A stretch of 64,000 nt of DNA, from positions 2,170,001 through 2,234,000 of the forward strand of contig NZ_VFMX01000001.1 of assembly GCF_006715285.1 (NCBI RefSeq), read 5' to 3'. The number at the start of each line of letters is the position of its first letter. Position 1 is the first letter of the stretch. Below the pieces are notes generated by a model that was not told the origin of the DNA, did not search any database, and worked only from the letters and a program-made list of their open reading frames with translations. This document shows positions 55,362-64,000 of the stretch, piece after piece. This stretch comes from Arthrobacter sp. SLBN-83 (lineage in GTDB: Bacteria > Actinomycetota > Actinomycetes > Actinomycetales > Micrococcaceae). The position numbers and the translations under genes were made by a program.

Positions 55362-56714
55362 ATGAACTCCAGCACGCCCGCCCCAAAGACAAATAAGGTT
55401 TTCGGTTCCACGGTCTTTGCGCGCGGCAGTTACGCCGAGGCGCTGCGCATCGGGGAGATCCTCCGCAAGGAAACTGTAGGTGGCGCCCTCCTGGTAATCG
55501 CTGCCGTCATCGCGCTGGTATGGGCCAACTCCCCGGCGGCGGACAGCTATTTTGCCCTCCGCGACTTCAAGGTCGGCTACGAGCCGTGGCACCTTGAGCT
55601 CAGCCTGGGGGCGTGGGCGGCGGATGGGCTGTTGGCCATCTTCTTCTTCCTGGTGGGCCTGGAACTCAAGCGCGAGTTCGTGGCCGGTGACCTGCGCCAG
55701 ATCAGCAAGTCGATTGTGCCCGTGGCGGCCGCCGTGGGAGGCGTGGCGGTCCCGGCGGTGATCTACGCCGTCGTCAATCTCGCCAGCCCGGAGACACTCC
55801 GGGGCTGGGCCATTCCCACCGCAACGGATATTGCGTTTGCCGTTGCCGTCCTGGCGATCATTGGATCCCACCTGCCCAGCGCCCTGCGGATCTTTCTGCT
55901 GACGCTGGCGGTGGTGGATGACCTGATCGCCATCACCATCATCGCGTTCTTCTACTCCAGCGACATCCAGGTGGCGCCCCTGCTCCTGGCACTGATTCCG
56001 CTGGCCATCTATGCCTTCCTGGCGCAGAAGTTCCGCCGATTCTTTGGCCTCCATGCCGCAGCGGCGTGGCTGGTCCTGCTGCCGCTGGGGGCCGTGACCT
56101 GGGCGCTGGTGCACGCTTCCGGCATCCATGCCACCGTGGCCGGGGTCCTGCTGGGCTTCGCCATCCCCGTGATCCGCTCCCAGGCGTCGGGCGGACCCGA
56201 CGCCGGCCCCGGGCTGGCCGAGATCTTCGAGCACCGGTTCCGGCCCATCTCCGCGGGCGTGGCAGTACCCGTCTTCGCGTTCTTTTCGGCCGGCGTGGCC
56301 GTGGGCGGCTGGGCGGGACTGGGCTCAGCCCTGACGGACCCCGTGGCGCTGGGCATCATCCTGGGCCTGGTCCTGGGCAAGCCGATCGGCATCCTGGCCA
56401 CCACCTGGATCCTTACCAAAGCCACCAGGGCCACCCTGGACAGCTCCTTCAAATGGATCGACGTGTTTGGCGTTGCGCTGCTGGCTGGGATCGGCTTCAC
56501 CGTCTCCCTGCTGGTGGCGGAACTCAGCTTCGGCAACGGCAGCCTGCATGACGACCACGCCAAGGTGGGCATCCTGGCCGCGTCGCTGGTTGCCGCGCTG
56601 CTGGCAACGGCCGTGCTGCGCACCCGCAACCGGCAGTACCGGCTCGCCGAAGAGCTTGAAAAAGTCGATACGGACCACGACGGCGTCCCTGACGTCTATC
56701 AGGACCGCGCCTGA
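55362..56714 (+). CDS. nhaA: Na+/H+ antiporter NhaA
   Basis: 450 residues, twelve helices. The key residues are in [12 protein letters not shown] and the [10 protein letters not shown] pair of Asp that binds Na+ (corresponding to E. coli Asp133, 163 and 164). A charged tail ([15 protein letters not shown]) is added at the C-terminus. It exports Na+ in exchange for H+ under salt or alkaline stress. Ribosome site AAGGA upstream of the ATG; -10 TAGGAT near 55292. Confidence 0.94.
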   Translation: MNSSTPAPKTNKVFGSTVFARGSYAEALRIGEILRKETVGGALLVIAAVIALVWANSPAADSYFALRDFKVGYEPWHLELSLGAWAADGLLAIFFFLVGLELKREFVAGDLRQISKSIVPVAAAVGGVAVPAVIYAVVNLASPETLRGWAIPTATDIAFAVAVLAIIGSHLPSALRIFLLTLAVVDDLIAITIIAFFYSSDIQVAPLLLALIPLAIYAFLAQKFRRFFGLHAAAAWLVLLPLGAVTWALVHASGIHATVAGVLLGFAIPVIRSQASGGPDAGPGLAEIFEHRFRPISAGVAVPVFAFFSAGVAVGGWAGLGSALTDPVALGIILGLVLGKPIGILATTWILTKATRATLDSSFKWIDVFGVALLAGIGFTVSLLVAELSFGNGSLHDDHAKVGILAASLVAALLATAVLRTRNRQYRLAEELEKVDTDHDGVPDVYQDRA

Positions 56715-56723
56715 GCCTTTCCG

Positions 56724-56987
56724 CTAGGCGGTGGCGAGCGGCGTGGCCGGAGGTTGCGGTTTGGCTGGGACTTCCAGCTTGACCGGAGCCGGGTCCACGT
56801 GGCGGATCTCCAGTGCCTCGGGGTCCAGCAGCTTCCGAGTGCCGGTCCGGGCGTCCAGGATCCAGAAGAGTTCCAGGGCCGGGACGACGTCGGTCACCTT
56901 ACCCTTGTGGAAGAGCCTGCCCCGGTGCCACGCCTCGATCTGGTCCCCGACGCGAAGCTGGGCCGTACGTACTCCTGGTGCCTCCAT
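56724..56987 (-). CDS. Small SH3-like hypothetical protein
   Basis: 87 residues. VGDQIEAWHRGRLFHKGKVTDVVPALELFWILD and GTRKLLDPEALEIRHV suggest a compact beta-barrel fold, followed by a Pro-rich tail (residues 70-87). No family recognised. Converges with nhaA (9-base gap). Confidence 0.65.
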   Translation of the reverse strand: MEAPGVRTAQLRVGDQIEAWHRGRLFHKGKVTDVVPALELFWILDARTGTRKLLDPEALEIRHVDPAPVKLEVPAKPQPPATPLATA

Positions 56988-57096
56988 GATGGACTGCCTC
57001 CTGCTGTTGTGTCCCCGTAAACACAGCTTGCCGGGGAGACATTGCCGGAGTGTTTCCGCAGGGTGATTTTTCGGTGACAGGAGTGGCCGGTGGTGC

Positions 57097-58254
57097 TCAG
57101 TCGTCCATCGGGAAGGCGACGGCTTCGCCCACCACCCGCAGGCACAGCTCCATGCCGGGCCGGGCGATCGAGGCGTTCCAGTGCCGGATGGTGATCACCT
57201 CGCCTCCGCCGGGGTAGCGGTGGTCGGCGTGCTCCGCCACTTCCTTGGGCACGTTCAGCTTCAGCCGCACGGTGGTCTCGGGGCCGAAGTAATCCGTGTC
57301 AACCACCACGCCGCGGATGGGTCCGTCCTCGGCAATGCGGATCTGTTCGGGCCGCAGCATCAGCTGCACCCGCCCCTGCGCCGGCGGCCGGCGGACTGGG
57401 ATGCCGCCCAGGGAGCAGGTGGCCAGCGAGCCCTCCAGCCAGGCGTCCAGGATGACGGCGTCGCCCAGGAATTCGGCGGTGGCCCTGTCCGCCGGGCGGG
57501 TGTACACCACGAAGGGGTTGCCGATCTGGGCCAGCTTGCCGCCGCGCATCACGGCCACCTGGTCGGCGAAGGACAGGGCCTCGGCCTGGTCGTGGGTGAC
57601 CAGGATGGTGGTGACTCCGTGTTCGGCCAGGACCTTGGCCACGGCGCGGCGGGTGGCCACGCGCAGGCCCGCGTCCAGGGCGGAGAAGGGCTCGTCCAGG
57701 AGCATCAGCTCCGGTTCGCGGGCCAGCGCCCGGGCCAGGGCAACGCGCTGCTGCTGTCCGCCGGAGAGCTGGTGCGGGCGGCGCTTGGCCATGGACGCAT
57801 CCAGCGACACCATTTCCAGGAGTTCCGCCACACGGGCGTTGATGGCACGCCGGCCGCCGTCGAGCTTTGCCGCGTTCAAGCCAAAGGCAACGTTCTGGCC
57901 CACCGTCAGGTGCGGGAAGAGGGCACCGTCCTGGGCAACGTACCCGATCTCCCGCTTGTGCGCCGGAAGCCAGGCGCCATCACCGGCCACAAGGGTCCCG
58001 TTCAGCGAGATGCTGCCGGTGTCCGGATGCTCAAAGCCGGCGATCAGGCGCAGCAGCGTGGTCTTGCCGGAGCCGGACGGGCCCACGATGGCGGTGGTGC
58101 CGCCCTTGGCCACGGACAGGTTGACGCCCCTCAGGACCGCCTGCGATCCGAAGTTCTTGGTGACGTCCGTGATCTGCAGGTGGCTGTTGGTGGTTGCTGC
58201 CACCGAGGGTGCCACCCGGGGCTCGGGCAGCCTGCGGGTTGATGGTGCTGTCAC
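57097..58254 (-). CDS. fbpC: Iron(III) ABC transporter ATP-binding protein
   Basis: 385 residues. Walker [14 protein letters not shown], signature [16 protein letters not shown], Walker [13 protein letters not shown], His switch LVTHDQ; a C-terminal TOBE-like regulatory domain (about 270-385). GTG start overlaps the permease stop (GTGA). It powers ferric-iron import through the two-domain permease. Confidence 0.92.
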   Translation of the reverse strand: MTAPSTRRLPEPRVAPSVAATTNSHLQITDVTKNFGSQAVLRGVNLSVAKGGTTAIVGPSGSGKTTLLRLIAGFEHPDTGSISLNGTLVAGDGAWLPAHKREIGYVAQDGALFPHLTVGQNVAFGLNAAKLDGGRRAINARVAELLEMVSLDASMAKRRPHQLSGGQQQRVALARALAREPELMLLDEPFSALDAGLRVATRRAVAKVLAEHGVTTILVTHDQAEALSFADQVAVMRGGKLAQIGNPFVVYTRPADRATAEFLGDAVILDAWLEGSLATCSLGGIPVRRPPAQGRVQLMLRPEQIRIAEDGPIRGVVVDTDYFGPETTVRLKLNVPKEVAEHADHRYPGGGEVITIRHWNASIARPGMELCLRVVGEAVAFPMDD

Positions 58255-59840
58255 TGTCCGGCTACTTTCTTGGACTGTTGGAAGAGGAGGTAGGTCATGG
58301 GGGCGGAAAGCAGGATCATCAGCAGTGCGTACGGCGCGGCGCCGGCGTAGTCGATTTCGCTGCTCTTGCTCCAGAACTCGGTGGCCAGCGTCTTGGTGCC
58401 GTTGGGGGACAGGAGCAAGGTGGCTGTGAGCTCGTTGGCGATGGCAAGGAACACAAGCGCTGCTCCGCCGGCGGCAGCCGGGGCGGTGAGGCGCAGGGTG
58501 ACGCGGATGAAGGCCAGCAGCGGCGGCTTGCCCAGCGCCTGGGCTGCCTCGTCCAGTTCCTTGGGGGCCTGTGCCAGCCCGGCCCGTAAGTTCACCAGGG
58601 CCCGGGGGAGGAACAGGAGCACGTACGCCGCCACCAGCAGCCCGGCGGTCTGGTACATCCCGGGGACCATGCGGATGCTCACGGTGACGAATGCCAGGGC
58701 CACCACGATGCCGGGCATGGAACTGGTGACGTAGTTGGACAGTTCCAGGGACTTGCTGAACCAGCCCGGGTGGCGGACGGCGAGGTAGGCCATGGGGAAG
58801 GCCACCACGGTGGTGGCTGCTGCGCCGGCGAGCCCGTAGGTGAAGGTGGTGAGGAGTGCCGGGAGGAACTCGGACGCGGTCCAGATGTCCGCCCCGCCGG
58901 CCAGGATCCAGCGCATGACGTAGTACAGCGGGAGCCCGAAAGCCAACGCGGTCAGGGCCAGCAGGAACAGCTGGGCGGGAAGCTGGTAGGCGTGCAGCGG
59001 GAGCCGCAGCGCCCTGGCCTGCACGCCGGAACCGATCCTGGCGTAGCGGGCCGTGCCGCGGCTGCGGACCTCCGCGACCAGCAGGAGCAGGCAGAAGAAC
59101 ACCAGGACGCTGGCCAGCATGTTCCCGGCCGCGCCGTTGAACGTGGACTGGTACTGGGTCATGATCGCGGTGGTGAAGGTGTCGAACCGGATCATGGCGA
59201 AGGCGCCGTATTCGGCCAGCAGGTGCAGCCCCACCAGCAGGGCACCGCCCGTCAGTGCGATCCGGAGCTGGGGGAGCACCACCCGGAAGAAGGCGCGCCA
59301 GGCGCCCAGTCCCAGTGCGGCGGCGGACTGTTCAATGGCCGGGTCCAGCCGGCTCAGCGTGGCCGCGGCCGGGATGTACACCAGCGGGAAATAGGAGAGC
59401 GTGGAGATCAGGATGCCGGATCCCAGCCCTCCGAGCGACGGGACGGCGGAGACCCAGGCATAGCTGTTCACGAACGCGGGGACGGCCAGCGGAGCGGCCA
59501 GCAGCACGGCCCAGATCCGGTGGCCGCGCAGTTTGGTCCGTTCCACCAGCCACGCTCCCGCCACGCCAAGCAGCAGGCACAACGGGATGGTGGCGGCCAT
59601 CAGGAGCAGGGTGTTCAGCAGCAGTTCGCCCACACGGGGCCGCAGGATAAGCCCGACGGCGGTGTCCCACCCGGTTGCCACCGTCATGTAGGCCACGTAC
59701 CCCAGCGGGACGAGGGAGAAGAGGGCGATCAGCACCGCCAGGACGGACACTGCGGAAACGCCGAAAGGCGGGCGGGGGCTGTTGCCCCGGCCCGCCGTCG
59801 TCGTGCTCCGCCCGGGCGGAGCCGATAGATCGGTGGTCAC
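58251..59840 (-). CDS. fbpB: Iron(III) ABC transporter permease (fused two-domain)
   Basis: 529 residues, about twelve helices in two homologous halves, as in FbpB/SfuB. Two EAA-like loops, [21 protein letters not shown] and [22 protein letters not shown], contact the ATPase. GTG start 4 nt after the binding-protein stop; its stop overlaps the fbpC start. Confidence 0.93.
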   Translation of the reverse strand: MTTDLSAPPGRSTTTAGRGNSPRPPFGVSAVSVLAVLIALFSLVPLGYVAYMTVATGWDTAVGLILRPRVGELLLNTLLLMAATIPLCLLLGVAGAWLVERTKLRGHRIWAVLLAAPLAVPAFVNSYAWVSAVPSLGGLGSGILISTLSYFPLVYIPAAATLSRLDPAIEQSAAALGLGAWRAFFRVVLPQLRIALTGGALLVGLHLLAEYGAFAMIRFDTFTTAIMTQYQSTFNGAAGNMLASVLVFFCLLLLVAEVRSRGTARYARIGSGVQARALRLPLHAYQLPAQLFLLALTALAFGLPLYYVMRWILAGGADIWTASEFLPALLTTFTYGLAGAAATTVVAFPMAYLAVRHPGWFSKSLELSNYVTSSMPGIVVALAFVTVSIRMVPGMYQTAGLLVAAYVLLFLPRALVNLRAGLAQAPKELDEAAQALGKPPLLAFIRVTLRLTAPAAAGGAALVFLAIANELTATLLLSPNGTKTLATEFWSKSSEIDYAGAAPYALLMILLSAPMTYLLFQQSKKVAGQ

Positions 59841-59844
59841 GGAA

Positions 59845-60900
59845 TTAGAGGAGTCCTGCCTGGGTCATCAGATCGGTGACCTTCTCGGAGTTGAGCTTGG
59901 CGGCGTCAACCTTGGGTGCCTGCAGGTCCTTGATGGGAACCAGCTTGTCATTGGCGGGAACATCGGACCCGATGGCGTACTCGAAGGACGTGCCGTTCTT
60001 GAGGACTTCCTGGCCCTTCTTGCCGGTGATGAACTTCAGGAACTCCTGCGCAGCGGCAGCGTTCTTGGAGGACTTCAGCACACCGCCGCCGGAGACGGAC
60101 AGGAAGGCGCCCGGGTCCTGGTTCTTGAAGTAGTACGGGGTGACGTTGTTCGAGTTCTCGCCGGTCTTGGCCTGATCGCCGTAGTAGTAGTAGTGGTAGA
60201 TCAGGGCGGCATCCACTTCACCGGCGTTGACGGCCTTCATGGCGGTGCTGTTGCCCTTGTAGGCCTTGGAGTTTTCCTTCATGCCCTTCAGCCACTCTTC
60301 GGTGGCGGACTCGCCCTTCAGCTCCAGGAGTGCGGAGACGATGGCTTGGAAGTCGGCGCCGCTGGGGGAGGCGGCCCACCGGCCCTTCCACTCCGGGTTG
60401 GCCAGGTCAAGCATGGACTTGGGCAGCTTGTCCTCGGTGAGCTTGGTCTTGTTGTAGACCAGCACGGTGGAGCGGGCGGCGATGCCGGTCCACTTGCCGG
60501 TGGACGGCGAGAATTCGGCGGGGACCTGGGACAGGGTGTCCTTGTTGACGTCGGCAAACAGCCCGGCATTTTCCACCTGCGTCATGGCGGGGGAGTTCTC
60601 GGTCAGGAACACATCCGCGGGGGAAGCCTGGCCTTCCTGGATGATCTGGTTGGACAGTTCGGTGTCCGAGCCCTGGCGCATGGTCACCTTGATGCCGGTT
60701 TCCGCCGTGAAGGCATCCACCCATTCCTTGGTGAGGCTCTCGTGCTGGGCGTTGTAGACCGTGATTTCGCCCGAGGCGGCATCGCCGGACGCGGCGGACG
60801 AGCTATCGCCGGCGGGGGTGGAGCCGCCGCAGGCGGTCAGGCCGAGAGCTGCGCTGGCGGCGAGTGCGATGCCGGCCAGCGCGCTGTTGCGGATCTTCAT
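59845..60900 (-). CDS. fbpA: Iron(III)-binding lipoprotein
   Basis: 351 residues. Signal peptide and lipobox LTAC (Cys24), then the ferric-binding protein pattern: [19 protein letters not shown] at the start of the mature region and a Tyr cluster [12 protein letters not shown], which ligates Fe(III). First gene of the fbpABC-like operon; a DtxR/IdeR-type box is 83 bases upstream. Confidence 0.92.
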   Translation of the reverse strand: MKIRNSALAGIALAASAALGLTACGGSTPAGDSSSAASGDAASGEITVYNAQHESLTKEWVDAFTAETGIKVTMRQGSDTELSNQIIQEGQASPADVFLTENSPAMTQVENAGLFADVNKDTLSQVPAEFSPSTGKWTGIAARSTVLVYNKTKLTEDKLPKSMLDLANPEWKGRWAASPSGADFQAIVSALLELKGESATEEWLKGMKENSKAYKGNSTAMKAVNAGEVDAALIYHYYYYGDQAKTGENSNNVTPYYFKNQDPGAFLSVSGGGVLKSSKNAAAAQEFLKFITGKKGQEVLKNGTSFEYAIGSDVPANDKLVPIKDLQAPKVDAAKLNSEKVTDLMTQAGLL

Positions 60901-60982
60901 TGAGGCTGCTTTCGGTGGGGAAAAAGTCTGCTTGAACCTAAGTCCTATTAGGAAACACGAATGTTGCCTATGTCAGAAAACT

Positions 60983-61001
60983 GTAGGGTAGGCAAACCTA
61001 A
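60983..61001. promoter_or_regulatory. DtxR/IdeR-type iron box upstream of fbpA
   Basis: GTAGGGTAGGCAAACCTAA matches the 19-bp IdeR consensus (TTAGGTTAGGCTAACCTAA) at 16 positions. With Fe(II), a DtxR-family repressor would bind here and shut off the importer. Confidence 0.75.
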
Positions 61002-61079
61002 GCTCCAAGCCGAAAAGCAGATTAAGTGACGAGGTTCACATCAATTACGAAACTGTGGCGTGACGTAATTGCGGTCTTC

Positions 61080-61658
61080 TCAGCGCCGGCTTCGCAGGGC
61101 CCGCAGCACTGCCGCCGCCCCGAGCCCGGCCAAAACCCACGGCCCGGCCACGATCACCGGATCCATCCAGGCGTGGTTCACGTCCACCCGCTTGCCTGCC
61201 CGCGACTTGAGTCCGTTGCCGGAGAATTCGCTTCCAACCCCGGTCTCCGTGATCGGGTTGTCCGGCCGCAGGGTGGCAAAGGACTTCAGGTGGCTTTCCC
61301 AGGCATCCACCCGGTCGGCGGCAATCAGCAGCAGCCAGTGCGCCGCCCGCCCTTCGCTGTACCGGCGGTAGGCATACCTGCGGATGGCGCCGGAGGCTCC
61401 CTTGAGCGGGGCGGAGGTGCCGAAGGCGGGCGTCAGCATGGCGTGCTCAATGGACCGTTCGCGGGGCTGCGCCTCCGGTTGCCGGTCCGGGAACTTCCAA
61501 TGCGCGCCGGTCTGGATGCCGGGCTGCTCGCGCGGGAACGACGGCCGGTCCTTCGGGTCCAGGTCCACACCCCAGCCCGGAATGCGGGCACGGAGAGCCA
61601 CGCGCGATTCCATGGGGGTGGTCTTGGCTGCGATGTAGGGGGTTGCCGGTTCAGTCAT
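61080..61658 (-). CDS. Hypothetical protein with C-terminal membrane anchor
   Basis: 192 residues; a soluble N-terminal part (residues 1-160) with many Arg, Pro and Trp residues, then one transmembrane helix (about 164-184) and a basic end ALRSRR. ATG 61658 has GGGAG upstream; starts 13 nt after the alcohol dehydrogenase stop, so the two are co-transcribed. No known domain recognised. Confidence 0.65.
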   Translation of the reverse strand: MTEPATPYIAAKTTPMESRVALRARIPGWGVDLDPKDRPSFPREQPGIQTGAHWKFPDRQPEAQPRERSIEHAMLTPAFGTSAPLKGASGAIRRYAYRRYSEGRAAHWLLLIAADRVDAWESHLKSFATLRPDNPITETGVGSEFSGNGLKSRAGKRVDVNHAWMDPVIVAGPWVLAGLGAAAVLRALRSRR

Positions 61659-61671
61659 GATGCACTCCCGT

Positions 61672-62820
61672 TCAGGCCGTGGTGGAGATGATGAGGGGCT
61701 TGATGATGTTGTCCAGCTTGGCCGAGAACAGGTGGTAGCCCTCGGCAATGTGCTCCAGCGGGATCCGGTGCGTGACCAGGTCGCTGGGCTTCAGGTACCC
61801 GTTTTGGATGTGCCCGAACAGGCGCGGCCACTGGCGTTTCACCGGGCACTGGTTCATCCGCAGCGACAGGCCCTTGTTCACGGCATCGCCGAACTTCACC
61901 GCGCTGAAGATGGGTCCGTAGGCGCCCACCACGGAGACCGTCCCGCCCTTGCGGACCGCGTCGATGGCCCAGTTCAGTGCCACGGGCGAGCCGCCCTGCA
62001 GCTTCAGCTTCGTTGCCGTGACCTGCTGCAGGAAGTTTCCGTCCGCCTCGGCCCCCACGGCGTCAATGACGACGTCGGCGCCCAGGTAGTCGGTTTCCTT
62101 CTTCAGGTGCACCACGATGTCGTCGTACTCGGCGAAGTTGAACGTCTCGGCCTGGGCAAAGCTGCGGGCCTTCTCCAGCCGGTACTCCAGGTGGTCGATG
62201 ACGATAACGCGCCCGGCTCCCATCAGCCAGGCGGACTTGGCCGCGAACAGGCCCACGGGGCCGGCGCCGAACACCACCACCGTGTCCCCTTCCACGATGT
62301 CGCCCAGCTGCGCGCCAAAGTAGCCCGTGGGGAGGGCATCGGTGAGCAGCACCGCGTCCTCTTCATCCATCCAGTCCGGGATCCTGCTGGGCCCCACGTC
62401 CGCGAACGGTACGCGCACGAATTCCGCCTGGCCGCCGTCGTACCCTCCGCAGGTGTGGGAGTAGCCGTAGATGCCGCCCACCGCCGTCGCGTTCGGGTTG
62501 ACGTTGTGGCAGTTGGAGTACAGGCCCCGCGCGCAGAACCAGCAGGAGCCGCAGTAGACGTTGAAGGGGACCATCACGCGGTCGCCGGGGATCAGGTTCT
62601 GCACCGAGGAGCCCACCTGGTGCACCACCCCCACGAATTCGTGGCCGAACGTGGTGCCTACCCGGGTGTCCGGCATCATGCCGTGGTAGAGGTGCAGGTC
62701 CGAGCCGCAGATGGCGCCGGTGGTGACGCGGATGATGGCGTCGTTGGGGTGCTCGATTTTTGGAATGTCTTTTTCTTCGACCCGGATCTTGTACGGGCCG
62801 CGGTACACCATTGCTCGCAT
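61672..62820 (-). CDS. Zinc-dependent alcohol dehydrogenase (MDR superfamily)
   Basis: 382 residues. Catalytic zinc ligands in AICGSDLHLYHG and GHEFVGVV; structural zinc cysteines in YCGSCWFCARGLYSNC. Rossmann motif VFGAGPVGLFAA near residue 190. The architecture resembles glutathione-independent formaldehyde dehydrogenases. ATG 62820 has GAGG upstream; ATG 62811 is an alternative. A role in aldehyde detoxification is likely but the substrate is not shown. Confidence 0.88.
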   Translation of the reverse strand: MRAMVYRGPYKIRVEEKDIPKIEHPNDAIIRVTTGAICGSDLHLYHGMMPDTRVGTTFGHEFVGVVHQVGSSVQNLIPGDRVMVPFNVYCGSCWFCARGLYSNCHNVNPNATAVGGIYGYSHTCGGYDGGQAEFVRVPFADVGPSRIPDWMDEEDAVLLTDALPTGYFGAQLGDIVEGDTVVVFGAGPVGLFAAKSAWLMGAGRVIVIDHLEYRLEKARSFAQAETFNFAEYDDIVVHLKKETDYLGADVVIDAVGAEADGNFLQQVTATKLKLQGGSPVALNWAIDAVRKGGTVSVVGAYGPIFSAVKFGDAVNKGLSLRMNQCPVKRQWPRLFGHIQNGYLKPSDLVTHRIPLEHIAEGYHLFSAKLDNIIKPLIISTTA

Positions 62821-63026
62821 TCGTGCCGCCTCTGTTGTGGCTGGCAGTGGGAGTGCTCCAGACAGGAACCAGCCCCGTTGCTTGAGGCCCACCGCGATCT
62901 TCACAGGCTTCCATCCGCCGGGAGGGAGGTCAAGGGCGGGTGCCGGCGCGCATAGGGCCGAAGCAGTGGCACCACATACTCACCCTCACGGAGGCCGGCA
63001 GGAGGCTTTCCCGTGGGGAGCTGGCG

Positions 63027-63725
63027 TCAGCGATCTTTCCCGTGGAGTTGGGCGGCCAGGCCGGAGAGCAGGATTGTGAGGCCCTGGTCGAGTTCGGCCG
63101 CGCCGTCGTAGCCGGCGAGGACTGGGCCCAGCGCCCGGAGGTGGGGGAATTCCTTCGAAGGCAGGCGGTGTAGGCCGAGGCGGAGGAGTGCTTCATTTTC
63201 TTCCGGGTCAACGACGTATTCCTGGAGTTCGTTAAGGATGTGGCCGTATAGGAAGCCGTAGTAGGCCCGATACACATGGAGGGCGTCGCTGGGGCGGAAG
63301 CCGGTGCCTATTAATAATCCCAGAATTTGTTCAAGGGGGCGCAGGGTGCCCAGCGGGCGCAGGCCCAGCGGGGTAGACAGGGGCCTGGTGACCAGCAGGG
63401 GTACGACGTTGGGGTGCCGCAGGGCCAGGAGCCGCAAGTCGTGCGCGATCCGGCGCAGCTGTGCCTGCCAGTCGAGCACGTCGGTGAAGATTGCGAGTTC
63501 ATCCAGGACGGTTTCGGTAACCCCGTCCAGCAGGGCTGCCCGGTTGGCCGCGTAGCGGTACAGGCTCATCGGGTCCCGGCCGAGCTCCTGCCCGAGCCGG
63601 CGCATGGTGAGGGCCTCCAGGCCTTCGGCGTCCACGACTTCCAGTGCGGTGGAAAGCACAAGCTCCCTGCTCAGGGGGACTTTACGGGGGCTTGCGCTGC
63701 TGGGGGAGCTTTTGGGTGTGGCCAT
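63027..63725 (-). CDS. TetR-family transcriptional regulator
   Basis: 232 residues. Helix-turn-helix near residues 40-65 (LTMRRLGQELGRDPMSLYRYAANRAALL), then a TetR_C-type C-terminal domain, similar to TetR-class regulators of resistance or efflux genes. ATG 63725 has GAGG at a 9-nt spacing; ATG 63746 is also in frame but lacks one. Divergent from a short frame at 63902; the gap holds a candidate operator. Confidence 0.85.
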   Translation of the reverse strand: MATPKSSPSSASPRKVPLSRELVLSTALEVVDAEGLEALTMRRLGQELGRDPMSLYRYAANRAALLDGVTETVLDELAIFTDVLDWQAQLRRIAHDLRLLALRHPNVVPLLVTRPLSTPLGLRPLGTLRPLEQILGLLIGTGFRPSDALHVYRAYYGFLYGHILNELQEYVVDPEENEALLRLGLHRLPSKEFPHLRALGPVLAGYDGAAELDQGLTILLSGLAAQLHGKDR

Positions 63726-63808
63726 GGCTGGCGTCCTCTTGTTCATTGCGCTGGTCTTCGAGGCGGCCGATACGGAAAGCTTGCTTACGGTCTCATCTAC
63801 ACGTAAAG

Positions 63809-63821
63809 TCTACATCGTAGA
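63809..63821. promoter_or_regulatory. Candidate TetR operator in the divergent promoter
   Basis: TCTAC-ATC-GTAGA is a perfect inverted repeat with 5-base arms; TCTACA also occurs at 63796. It lies about 85 bases before the TetR start and 80 before the short frame at 63902. Confidence 0.5.
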
Positions 63822-63901
63822 GAAGTTGTCAACATGGTTTCAGCCAAGGGATCAGAGTTGCGCAGCCGTTCAAGCTGCTCATGTCACCTTAGGAGAAACC
63901 C

Positions 63902-63961
63902 ATGGCTACTCAAACCCTGAACAGACACCCCGGCCGTCCCGTCCACGCGGACCGCGCGTAG
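63902..63961 (+). CDS. Short frame with early amber stop at the window edge
   Basis: AGGAG at a 7-nt spacing precedes ATG 63902, but TAG ends the frame after 19 codons (MATQTLNRHPGRPVHADRA). The same frame continues past the stop with PLSWLPGQELEQF to the window edge. It may be a leader peptide, a pseudogene whose TGG became TAG, or a sequencing error. The gene it belongs to cannot be identified. Confidence 0.3.
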   Translation: MATQTLNRHPGRPVHADRA

Positions 63962-64000
63962 CCGCTCTCCTGGCTTCCCGGCCAGGAATTGGAACAGTTC

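Noticed and set aside
59782..60903. 373-codon plus-strand frame over fbpA
   Set aside because: Antisense shadow of a binding protein with lipobox and Tyr cluster.
61657..62955. 432-codon plus-strand frame over the alcohol dehydrogenase
   Set aside because: Antisense shadow; the zinc and NAD motifs are on the minus strand.
1..64000. tRNA, rRNA, CRISPR array, insertion sequence or phage genes
   Set aside because: No GTTCGAATCC-type T-loops, spaced direct repeats, transposase frames or phage-like genes were found on reading both strands; tRNA absence was judged by eye only.

Overview
The window is high-GC actinobacterial DNA, most like the Arthrobacter/Pseudarthrobacter group (Micrococcaceae). 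The reasons are the menaquinone genes, an LAxTG sortase substrate, DUF4229/DUF6480/DUF6153-type small proteins, a CsoR-type copper operator, and many genes whose start codon sits 6-7 nt after a TAnnnT -10 element (leaderless transcription). It is chromosomal. I see no phage genes, transposase, CRISPR array, rRNA or tRNA. About 64 genes, two broken genes and several intergenic palindromes fill it, and no gene-free stretch exceeds about 270 bases.

Layout. 1-6000: end of a dynamin-like GTPase, two small membrane proteins, then menaquinone genes menA, menE and menB on the minus strand. 6040-11020: a four-gene sugar-ABC-importer/putative polysaccharide-lyase operon behind a perfect 14-bp palindrome. 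11025-16480: CPBP protease, asparagine permease, dienelactone hydrolase, DNA polymerase IV, CsbD and a pentapeptide-repeat protein. 16500-32000: a dispersed phenylacetate (paa) regulon made of thiolase/enoyl-CoA hydratase/hydroxyacyl-CoA dehydrogenase, a thioesterase divergent from paaZ, the TetR regulator, and paaI-paaK. Four related TetR-type operators tie it together. Between its parts lie a tyrosine phosphatase, a large cell-wall-anchored secreted protease and an HtrA-like protease. The ring-epoxidase genes paaABCDE are not here.

32100-41900: pta and ackA, separated by decayed genes (a SnoaL-like remnant and a frameshifted VOC gene), then an SQR-like flavoprotein and a protease II-type peptidase. 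41900-50600: FAD monooxygenase, Hsp20, NAD(P)H-hydrate dehydratase, PhoD phosphatase bracketed by two copies of a 76-bp palindromic repeat, and an LCP ligase with a low-molecular-weight tyrosine phosphatase. 50600-54500: a copper-resistance operon (57-residue CxCC peptide, P1B ATPase, DUF6153-like, DUF305) read from a promoter whose spacer contains a CsoR box. 54600-64000: ANTAR regulator, NhaA antiporter, an fbpABC-like iron importer with a DtxR/IdeR box, a zinc alcohol dehydrogenase with a small partner, and a TetR regulator facing a short frame with an early stop.

The most unusual observations are three families of colinear, paired intergenic palindromes (61, about 62 and 76 bp), the orphan CxCC copper peptide, the palindrome-controlled lyase/ABC operon, the four-operator paa regulon, and a set of eight leaderless promoters. 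Most other genes are ordinary housekeeping or catabolic genes.
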